Shown in pieces: positions 1-5,799 of a stretch of DNA of 7,698 nucleotides. A program made the translations under genes and the position numbers. The stretch is from contig USEV01000032.1 of NCBI GenBank assembly GCA_900553825.1, positions 1-7,698 of the forward strand, in the 5' to 3' direction. The notes beneath the pieces are model-generated. The model saw only the letters and a program-made list of their open reading frames with translations, was not told the origin of the DNA and made no database searches. The DNA comes from an uncultured Eubacteriales bacterium. GTDB taxonomy: Bacteria > Bacillota > Clostridia > Christensenellales > CAG-917. The first letter of the stretch is position 1; the number at the start of each line of letters is the position of its first letter.

Positions 1-1149
1 TGCCTGTCCCATGGGACGCGCGCAAAGCAGGTCGGCGTACTTGACGAGGGTGGCGCTGTAGGACGCCTTGCCGGGAATCTGATGAAGCACGCTTCCGCTC
101 TCCCCTTCCAGCCATCTCCAGTCGCAGAGCTGGTGGAGTTTGAAGTCCTCGGAGTTGAGCAGATACACCGTGCCGGGCGCGACGAACCTGTCGGCGACGA
201 AGGGGACGCCCGCATAGGACAGAGCCTTGTAGCCGCCGTCGAGGGTCATGTAGTCGAGGTTGGTGCGGTTTGCGGCGAGAAAATCCACATACTGCCTTCT
301 GGCGTCGAACGAGGACACGATGAAGTCCACCGTGCCGCCCGCCACTTCCTCGATGACATCGATTGCGGACTGAATCGCCCCGGGAGTGACCTTGCCCGAA
401 ACATTCTTGACATAGGGCTTGAGGAAGCTGTACTCGCTGCGTGTGAGCCCGTAGATTGTGGAGGTGTTGCCGAAGATTGCCTCCAACCCCGTGATTTCGT
501 TGCCCTTGGAGCCCTGGACATAGAGCTTGTAGCCCGCGCCGATTTTGGCGGAGGCGCTGACGGACAGCCTGACATTGAGGGTGTCGCGGTCGATGGCGAC
601 GATACGCGCGCCGGAAAGGGTGTTGTCCTTTGCGTCGGACGCGTTGTAGACATCGACGGTCATGCCCTCCATGAGCGCACGCACGCTGTCCACGGTGACG
701 GTGTCGTTGGAGGACGCCGTGTTCTCGACTGTGGTGGCGATGAGCCCGCTGCCGTCGCCGTAGAGCATACGGCCGAAGTTGAATTTGCTTGCCTTGAGCA
801 GCCCGTCCATTTCGGCGTTGAGCAGGTTGAGGAACGCGCCCGCGCTGTTGCGGGACGCCCTCACCGCCTTGTCGGAAATCTCGATCTTGCCGAAGAGGTT
901 CTTGAGAGTGAGCGTGAACTGCACATAGTTGTTGCCGCCGCTTGCGGGGAGCGAATCGGTTTCGCCGCCCGAGCCTATGCCGCCGTTGATGCCGTAGGGG
1001 GCGAGTTTTCTGACCTCTTTGCCCCAGACATCCGCACCCGTCTGCCCTATCTTTGCGAGCAGCGGATTGACGCCGACATTGAGTTGATCTGCCAAAACGC
1101 CGAGATAAAATGTCTTCAGCGCTTTATCCGCATTAGAAAGTGTGACCAT
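1..1149 (-). CDS. Phage major capsid protein, HK97 fold (partial, C-terminus outside window)
   Basis: Forms the icosahedral head shell. The frame is open from an ATG at 1149 to the window edge, giving 383 residues (starting MVTLSNADKA) with no stop seen. The start is fixed by an AAAGGAG site at 1156-1162, six bases upstream. Visible parts: an N-terminal arm rich in Gly and Asn (about 35-75); a helix around 93-120 likely to be the spine helix (AFLNLLNAEMDGLLKASKF); a beta-rich stretch at about 150-213 that looks like an inserted domain, ending in YVQGSKGNEITGL; then a P/A-domain-like part with DFIVSSFDARRQYVDF (about 276-291), YMTLDGG (300-306) and an Arg/Trp-rich end (CDWRWLEGESGS). The gene lies two bases after the scaffold gene in the order portal, scaffold, capsid. 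Identity rests on residue patterns of phage coat proteins plus this position; the exact subfamily is uncertain. Confidence 0.85.
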   Translation of the reverse strand, partial: MVTLSNADKALKTFYLGVLADQLNVGVNPLLAKIGQTGADVWGKEVRKLAPYGINGGIGSGGETDSLPASGGNNYVQFTLTLKNLFGKIEISDKAVRASRNSAGAFLNLLNAEMDGLLKASKFNFGRMLYGDGSGLIATTVENTASSNDTVTVDSVRALMEGMTVDVYNASDAKDNTLSGARIVAIDRDTLNVRLSVSASAKIGAGYKLYVQGSKGNEITGLEAIFGNTSTIYGLTRSEYSFLKPYVKNVSGKVTPGAIQSAIDVIEEVAGGTVDFIVSSFDARRQYVDFLAANRTNLDYMTLDGGYKALSYAGVPFVADRFVAPGTVYLLNSEDFKLHQLCDWRWLEGESGSVLHQIPGKASYSATLVKYADLLCARPMGQA

Positions 1150-1152
1150 GTT

Positions 1153-1968
1153 TTACTCCTTTTCGGTATCTTTCAAAAAGAGCGCGCCCGCCTCGGAAAT
1201 GCTCTTCACCACCCTCTTCGGTGTGACGGTGGGTTGCCCGCCCCGTCCCATTACCGCAGGGGGTCTGCCGTCGCGCAATCCCTGGAGATAACTCTCCACC
1301 ACCGCCTCCTTTACGGCGGGGGATTCCAACACATATTTCTTCAGAAATTCTCCGTCGGAAACCATCTGCTCGGGGGTGCGGAAGCGCGAAGCCAGCACCC
1401 TCACCAACGCGTTGTAAAGACAGTTGCGGTCGCCCTTGAGCTCGGGGTTCTTCACAATCTCCCTGGCGATGTCCGAGGCGAAAGGTTTGGCGGCGGGGGT
1501 ATTTGCAAAAAACTTGTCCACCTCCTCCTTCCACTCTCCCACGCTCGGGTCGAACGGAGCTTCCCTCTCCTTGAGCGCCCTCTCCGCCTCGGCGAGCTTC
1601 TGGGAACGCCTTGTGAATTCCCTTTCCAGCTCGCCGTACGCGCGCAGCAGTTCCTCGGGGTTTCTGAACTTCCCGAGGGTGCACCCCTTTTTGTCGTCGT
1701 TGTTTTCGGCTTCCGCCTTGTTGCCGTCCGCTCCGTCGGGGGCGGCGGAGCGCCCTTTCGCGCCCGCCTTCTCCCCGTCGGCGCCGCCGCCCGCGGGCTT
1801 TTTCGGGCTGTCGCCCTCTCCCTTCCCCACAGGGGCGGACTTTGCGGCACTCTTTGCCGCCCTCCCCTCCGCGTCCTTGCGCTCCGCGTCGGACTTTTCC
1901 TCGGGGGCTTCAAACACCCCTTTTTCGGTTGCGGGTCTGTCCTTCAGCTCGTCTTCACGCGTTTTCAC
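1153..1968 (-). CDS. Phage head scaffolding protein
   Basis: Probable internal scaffold that guides capsid assembly and is later lost from the head. The chosen start is GTG at 1968, giving 271 residues beginning MKTREDELKDRP. A GGAGG at 1977-1981 sits 8 bases upstream, whereas an upstream TTG at 1983 would lie within that site. Layout: an acidic and basic N-terminus; a low-complexity Ala/Gly/Lys linker (about residues 30-95) that is probably disordered; a short motif with GKFRNPEELLRAYGELEREF followed by a heptad-like helix (RRSQKLAEAERALKERE, about 122-138) of the kind found in phage scaffolds; a mixed helical part; and a Lys-rich C-terminus (TPKRVVKSI then FLKDTEKE), where scaffolds usually bind coat protein. 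It overlaps the portal gene by 14 bases and ends two bases before the spacer to the capsid start. Composition and position make this call fairly secure. Confidence 0.8.
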   Translation of the reverse strand: MKTREDELKDRPATEKGVFEAPEEKSDAERKDAEGRAAKSAAKSAPVGKGEGDSPKKPAGGGADGEKAGAKGRSAAPDGADGNKAEAENNDDKKGCTLGKFRNPEELLRAYGELEREFTRRSQKLAEAERALKEREAPFDPSVGEWKEEVDKFFANTPAAKPFASDIAREIVKNPELKGDRNCLYNALVRVLASRFRTPEQMVSDGEFLKKYVLESPAVKEAVVESYLQGLRDGRPPAVMGRGGQPTVTPKRVVKSISEAGALFLKDTEKE

Positions 1969-3835
1969 TCTCTTCACCTCCAAACTGTTTCTGCACTTCC
2001 GCCACGCCTGCGGCGAGGGACGCGAGCTCGTTGTGTTTGCCGATGTGCGCGCTCACCCTGTCGTGGAACGCCCTGTCCTTGACGCAGCGCGCCGATACGC
2101 AGAGTTTTGTGTGCTCCTCGATGTGCAGAGCGTGATTGTCCAGAACATCCGGCACTATGTCGCGGTGTTCGAGCTCGATGTTCTCGCGCATTGCCTTTGC
2201 GAGGTGCGCCTCGTCCGCGTCGCGGGTGTCCTCCCAGTTGCCGAAGCCGAGCACTTCCAGCACCTTTGACTTGTTGCGCGCGCTTAGTGCGCCGTTCTCG
2301 TCCGAGAACAGCCCCAGCTTCAGGAGGTCGTACACCATTGCCCTGCGGGCGGAGAGCGAATCCTCGATTTCGTTGACGGTGTCGAACACCACATCCTCGG
2401 AGCTCAGGTCGCTCGCGCTGAAACGCAACACCTCGACATCGCCGTTTTCGCCCGCTATGCGCTTGAGACGGGGCGCGGCGGCGAACTGTTTGTAAAGCCT
2501 GATGATTTGCCTGCCGATTCTGCGGACCGCGGCGCGCAGGCTGTCCGCCGTGATGGATATCCTCGCGTCGTCCTGTTCGAGCAGCAGCGATATCGCCGTG
2601 CCCGAGCTGACATTCGACGGCACCTGTGAATATGTCGTCACCTCGCTCACGCCGCTTATCATCACAAATTCGTTCAGGAGCTTTTCCTCCTCGCGGCTGA
2701 ACTCGGTGGGCACCTGACCCGCATTGAGCATCACGGGTATGGGACTGCCCTGCCTGTAGACGAGGATTTTCCCCGGAGGAAGCCCCTCTTCCTCGAGGGC
2801 GTCGGTGTCGACGCTGCCGTCCTCCACGGCGAGCACCCCGAGGGCGATGCGGTTCATGAACTCGTGTTTGCGGTTCTTGACCGCGTTGTAGGCGCGCTGT
2901 ACGGGTATGATGCGCTCCGTCACCGACGCGCCGAAAAAGTTGCCGAGGGCTTCCAGGCACACCTGTTTGGAAAAGGGGTAACCCCTCTTCCCGTCGCCCG
3001 CGTTGATGTAGGGCAAGGGTCCGTCGTGCACGAGCGTCTCGCCCGCCACGATGACGAGCCTGCCCTCGGGATAGTCGTCGGTGGGCAGCTGATAGAGCTC
3101 GATGACCACCACCGCGTCGTCGCGCTTCTCGGTGCCTATTCCCGCCGCCGTGGAGCGATAGCCGAAGCCGCCCGTCACATCCGCGTTCTCGAAAGTGAAC
3201 ACATTGAGCGTCGTGCCCTCCACGCGCTTGTTCCAGTTGCGGTAGACCTCCTCGACGCCCATGACCTTGACCTGCATTACGGAGGGTTGCGAGTCGATGT
3301 CCGTGATGGCGATGTTTTCGGGGAAAATCTCAAATGGCGGACACACGGTGATGCGCACATCGCCCTCCTTGAGAGTGCCGGAGGCGTCCAGCGCCATGCC
3401 CTTTTCCGTGTCCCAGCTCACCTTGTAGAAAGCGCACCCCGTGACCTCGCTCCACGCGTTTGCCTCGCTCATGAGCGTGGTGAACTCGTTTTCGGCGGTG
3501 ACCGCGCTTATGAGCTTGGTGGCGATGGTGGCGGAGGCGGCGTCGGCGTCGTCCGCAGTGGAGGGGCGCACGCTGACCTGCGCCTTGACGCGGGCGAGCT
3601 TGGAAAGACGCGTTTCGATGATGGGCGCGACATGGTTGTACACCTCGCGGCATTGCCAGAAGTACTCCTTGCCGAACTCCTCGACATCGCCGCGCGGGCT
3701 GATTTCGGCGAATTGGTTGCCGATGACAAAATTCATGTTCAGGCGCCAATTCAACTCGACGGGTCGCCGCGCCTCCTGCCTCTTCTTGAAGTCCTCGAGG
3801 ACGGCGGTGACGATTTCCTTTTCACTTTTCGACAT
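1955..3835 (-). CDS. Phage portal protein, long P22-like type
   Basis: Dodecameric ring at one head vertex through which the terminase pumps DNA. The start is ATG 3835 (MSKSEKEIVTAV), giving 626 residues, because AAAGGAG lies six bases upstream at 3842-3848. The frame extends 39 codons further up, but that part is basic, low complexity and overlaps the preceding gene. Features: an N-terminal helix with Lys/Arg/Glu; FVIGNQF and REVYNHVAPIIETRLSKLAR (about 35-80), typical of long portals; an alpha/beta wing (about 85-300); a NAVKNRKHEFMNRIALGVLA segment (about 350) like the clip/stem region; SGVSEVTTYSQVPSNVSSGTAI (about 425-445); long C-terminal helices; and a His/Glu-rich end. Its length matches P22-like portals (about 600-725) rather than the 400-500 typical of HK97-type portals. 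It overlaps both neighbours by 14 bases. Confidence 0.87.
   Translation of the reverse strand: MSKSEKEIVTAVLEDFKKRQEARRPVELNWRLNMNFVIGNQFAEISPRGDVEEFGKEYFWQCREVYNHVAPIIETRLSKLARVKAQVSVRPSTADDADAASATIATKLISAVTAENEFTTLMSEANAWSEVTGCAFYKVSWDTEKGMALDASGTLKEGDVRITVCPPFEIFPENIAITDIDSQPSVMQVKVMGVEEVYRNWNKRVEGTTLNVFTFENADVTGGFGYRSTAAGIGTEKRDDAVVVIELYQLPTDDYPEGRLVIVAGETLVHDGPLPYINAGDGKRGYPFSKQVCLEALGNFFGASVTERIIPVQRAYNAVKNRKHEFMNRIALGVLAVEDGSVDTDALEEEGLPPGKILVYRQGSPIPVMLNAGQVPTEFSREEEKLLNEFVMISGVSEVTTYSQVPSNVSSGTAISLLLEQDDARISITADSLRAAVRRIGRQIIRLYKQFAAAPRLKRIAGENGDVEVLRFSASDLSSEDVVFDTVNEIEDSLSARRAMVYDLLKLGLFSDENGALSARNKSKVLEVLGFGNWEDTRDADEAHLAKAMRENIELEHRDIVPDVLDNHALHIEEHTKLCVSARCVKDRAFHDRVSAHIGKHNELASLAAGVAEVQKQFGGEESENA
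1977..1981 (-). promoter_or_regulatory. Shine-Dalgarno site of the scaffold gene, decides its start
   Basis: GGAGG on the minus strand (cctcc on plus), inside the last codons of the portal gene. It is 8 bases from GTG 1968. It overlaps the alternative TTG at 1983, which argues against that earlier start. Confidence 0.7.
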
Positions 3836-4169
3836 CTTGTTCTCCTTTGGGTTTGGTGTTGGTTTTCCGACGCGGCGCGGAAGCGCCGCCCTTCGGATTT
3901 TTGCGCTCGGCGAGCGCGAGCTCGCCGATGAGCCTCTTTTTTTCGGCGGCAAGTTCCTCGTCGGACATCCTTGCCGTGTCCCCTTCGCCCTTCGAGAGCT
4001 CGAGGTAGGTCTTGAGGGCGGCGGAATCGGGGGGATAGTACTTCTTCGTGACCTTGCGCCGCACCAGCACCGCCTCCCCGTCCTCGCCCACGGAGTACTC
4101 CTCCTGCACCTCGTCGCGACAATAGCCCGTCGCCTTTTTGAGCAGGGTCTTCAAAATTTCTTCGTCCAT
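3822..4169 (-). CDS. Small phage protein resembling the C-terminal part of small-terminase-type proteins
   Basis: 115 residues, acidic then basic, beginning MDEEILKTLLKKATGYC. The ATG at 4169 has a strong GGAGG at 4174-4178, four bases upstream. Residues 8-60 carry the pattern LLKKATGY, then an acidic/basic strand pair (VQEEYSVGEDGEAVLVRRKV), then TKKYYPPDSAAL. This resembles the segment ending in PPD-TA that follows the helix-turn-helix in many Bacillota phage small terminase subunits. A second part (about 68-88, MSDEELAAEKKRLIGELALA) is a likely helix, and the end is a basic, Pro-rich tail. No N-terminal helix-turn-helix is visible. The gene lies between the terminase large subunit (19-base overlap) and the portal (14-base overlap). 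It could be a DNA-recognition partner of the terminase or a packaging accessory; function is inferred from pattern and place only. Confidence 0.55.
   Translation of the reverse strand: MDEEILKTLLKKATGYCRDEVQEEYSVGEDGEAVLVRRKVTKKYYPPDSAALKTYLELSKGEGDTARMSDEELAAEKKRLIGELALAERKNPKGGASAPRRKTNTKPKGEQDVEK
3842..3848 (-). promoter_or_regulatory. Shine-Dalgarno site of the portal gene, decides its start
   Basis: AAAGGAG on the minus strand, with a six-base spacer (AACAAG) to ATG 3835. The capsid gene has the same heptamer and spacing (1156-1162). It lies inside the last codons of the small protein gene, so the two are probably translationally coupled. Confidence 0.75.
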
Positions 4170-5590
4170 ATACCCTCCCTTCTGACGGCGCGGGCAAGGC
4201 TGTCCTTGTCGCGCTGGATGACCGTCTTTTCGGGCACGGAAGGGAGCGACGGCTGAGGCCGCGTCATGACGAAATATCGCAGCTCGTCGAGAGCGTGGTC
4301 GTCCGCCTTTCTCGGTCTGTCGTCGTCCCCCCACCAGTATCCCTTCAATTCCCGAATGAGGTTTACACAGGTTTTGAAAATGTAAATCCTCGGCGGATTT
4401 TGCTGAAACAAGGACTTTACACGCTGAATCCCGCTGTATAAATCTTTGTTTACGCGCGTATTCACCGAAATCCCCCTCTCGGCGAACAGCTCCGCGACGC
4501 TGCGTTCCGACGCCAGCGTCCTCTGTGAGGCCGCGCTGTCGATCAAGGCGCGCAGCCTCCCCGAAAAGTCCCGCCGCCACCCCAGTTTGTCGGCAAGTGC
4601 GAATATCTTTTCCGCGTGATAATCCACATCGCGCCCGCGCTCGTAGTGCTCGCCGACGACATAAATCACGCCGTCGAAGTCCACCGCGTAGAAGTGACAG
4701 CTCGTGGGGTTGGTGAGCCCCGGGTCGATTGAGATTGCCGCCTGCCACTCCGCGGGCACATCGAACGGCTCGATGACATGGCGCGACGGGTCGAACTCCG
4801 GATAGACGAGCCCCTCCCCCGTGAAAAAGTGCCCGAACCTGCGCGACTGCTGTTGCTCGTCGGAAAGCAGGCTCTGCATGTGCGCGACTTCCCGCGGGTC
4901 AAGATAGGGGTTGTCGTTCCACTCCATGTGCTCGCACCACACCTCCGGGTCGGCGCGCGCGTTGAGCTCTATCTCGTCGTACACCCAGGTCAGCCCCTTG
5001 AGCGGGGTCATGGTGCCGAAAATCCAGCCCGCGCGGTCAAAGACGCGCATCCTGCACTCCTCGTAGATGTCCTGCGGCGGCTCCTCGTCGAACCACACGA
5101 AATCCAGCGATGTGCCCTGAAATTTCTCCCTCCCCTGGTCGCAGGACTTGAAGCCGATTCTTGATATGCCGCCAAAGGCGTTGCGCACCGCGATGTGGTC
5201 GATGATGCCGTATTCGGGCGAGCCCTTCCTGCCGCTCTCCATGACGATTTCCTCAACCCTGCGCGGCGGGAGATACCGCAGCACCTTTGCCTGCGCGACA
5301 TCGCGTTGCACCTGCCTCGTGAGGCTGACCACCCACCCCTGCACCCCGTCGCGGTTCTGCTTGTAGGGGTGTTCGCCGAGCGCAAGCCAGACCGCCTCCA
5401 CTGCTCCGCACTCCGTCTTGCCCGAGCGGTTGCCGCCGAACACCCAGCGGTTCCTGAACGCCGCACGGTGGAATGCCATCTGCTTGAGGTGGACCTTGTC
5501 GCGGTTGTACGACGCGAGCGGCTCGCGACTGCGCGCGGAAAGCTCCCGCTCTATCGCGAGAATCTTCAAAACGGTTTCCCTCTCGTCCAT
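4151..5590 (-). CDS. terL: Phage terminase large subunit (ATPase and nuclease)
   Basis: Motor that cuts concatemeric DNA and pumps it through the portal. 479 residues from ATG 5590 (MDERETVLKIL); an in-frame TAG lies four codons upstream, with only a TTG at 5596 as an alternative. ATPase domain: Walker A GGNRSGKT (residues 52-59), Walker B LDFVWFDEEPP with Asp168/Glu169, and coupling motif GTMTP (192-196). RNase H-like nuclease domain: SIDPG with Asp289, LIDSAA with Asp351, and DDHALDELRYF with Asp430/431/435. All expected catalytic acids are present, and the length is usual for the family, so the protein looks intact. It is the first gene of the head operon and has no clear Shine-Dalgarno site, unlike the genes after it. 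Codons for about residues 375-420 (about 4340-4460) are AT-richer than the rest. Confidence 0.95.
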   Translation of the reverse strand: MDERETVLKILAIERELSARSREPLASYNRDKVHLKQMAFHRAAFRNRWVFGGNRSGKTECGAVEAVWLALGEHPYKQNRDGVQGWVVSLTRQVQRDVAQAKVLRYLPPRRVEEIVMESGRKGSPEYGIIDHIAVRNAFGGISRIGFKSCDQGREKFQGTSLDFVWFDEEPPQDIYEECRMRVFDRAGWIFGTMTPLKGLTWVYDEIELNARADPEVWCEHMEWNDNPYLDPREVAHMQSLLSDEQQQSRRFGHFFTGEGLVYPEFDPSRHVIEPFDVPAEWQAAISIDPGLTNPTSCHFYAVDFDGVIYVVGEHYERGRDVDYHAEKIFALADKLGWRRDFSGRLRALIDSAASQRTLASERSVAELFAERGISVNTRVNKDLYSGIQRVKSLFQQNPPRIYIFKTCVNLIRELKGYWWGDDDRPRKADDHALDELRYFVMTRPQPSLPSVPEKTVIQRDKDSLARAVRREGIWTKKF

Positions 5591-5707
5591 GCCCAAATGC
5601 TAAACACGCTTTCATCGAAAATGCAAAAGTATGTGTCACGACGGTCGGAAATCTTTTCGCCCGCTCCCGAACGCCCCCTCTCGGGGCGCATTTCCCCCGC
5701 TGCTACG

Positions 5708-5758
5708 AAAAAACCGCCCTCCCCGTCGACGGGTACAAAGGCGGCTTTGGTATTTTTT
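5708..5758. terminator. Nested hairpin with flanking A and T runs, probable bidirectional terminator
   Basis: Outer stem CCGCC (5714-5718) with GGCGG (5740-5744); inner stem CCCG (5722-5725) with CGGG (5730-5733) around a TCGA loop. Six A residues precede it, which become a T6 tract directly after the stem on the minus strand; a T6 tract (5753-5758) follows 8 bases after the stem on the plus strand. On the minus strand it fits a Rho-independent terminator well, on plus less tightly. No gene in the window ends into it from either side. Confidence 0.6.
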
Positions 5759-5759
5759 G

Positions 5760-5788
5760 TGCTTAAAGGCTTTCTTTTTGTCTATAAT
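5760..5788 (+). promoter_or_regulatory. Promoter of the lipoprotein/phosphoesterase operon
   Basis: A perfect TATAAT -10 box lies at 5783-5788 in an AT-rich stretch. At 17-base spacing the -35 would be TGCTTA (5760-5765), a weak match; TTGTGC at 5757 is closer to consensus but 20 bases away. The expected transcript start is about 5795, only some 5 bases before the first ATG (5800). The box directly follows the terminator hairpin, as expected where a new operon begins. Confidence 0.6.
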
Positions 5789-5799
5789 TATAGTAAAAT

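Larger units (their letters stand above)
5597..5799. other. Intergenic junction between phage operon and host operon
   Basis: 203 bases between two divergent genes. From left to right it holds an AT-richer stretch next to the terminase start (about 5591-5640), a perfect 6-base GC stem at 5672-5677/5683-5688 with a 5-base loop and no T run after it, the nested terminator-like hairpin, and the host promoter. No tRNA, no tRNA 3' end and no obvious direct repeat is seen. If the phage cluster is an integrated prophage, its boundary probably falls within about 5591-5707, but the other end is outside the window, so an attachment core cannot be defined. Confidence 0.5.

Noticed and set aside
82..2082. 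Long plus-strand open frame of 666 codons opposite the capsid, scaffold and portal genes
   Set aside because: It is the antisense of well-supported head genes in a GC-rich sequence, has no ribosome site and its composition (Arg/Gly/Leu/His) is typical of shadow frames.
3836..3952. Upstream extension of the portal by 39 residues
   Set aside because: The extension is basic, low complexity and overlaps the small protein gene, and the strong AAAGGAG at 3842-3848 points to ATG 3835.
4170..4748. Upstream extension of the small protein frame to 308 codons
   Set aside because: It runs through the terminase nuclease domain in another frame; GGAGG just before ATG 4169 marks the real start.
5590..5640. 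Minus-strand promoter for the head operon (GTGACA with a GATGAA-like -10)
   Set aside because: The -35 is close to consensus but the -10 matches only three of six bases, so it is not annotated.
5672..5688. GC hairpin CGCCCC/GGGGCG as a terminator
   Set aside because: Perfect stem, but no T run follows on either strand.
5597..5799. tRNA or tRNA fragment as the integration site
   Set aside because: No T-arm consensus, acceptor stem or CCA end can be seen; other target types remain possible.
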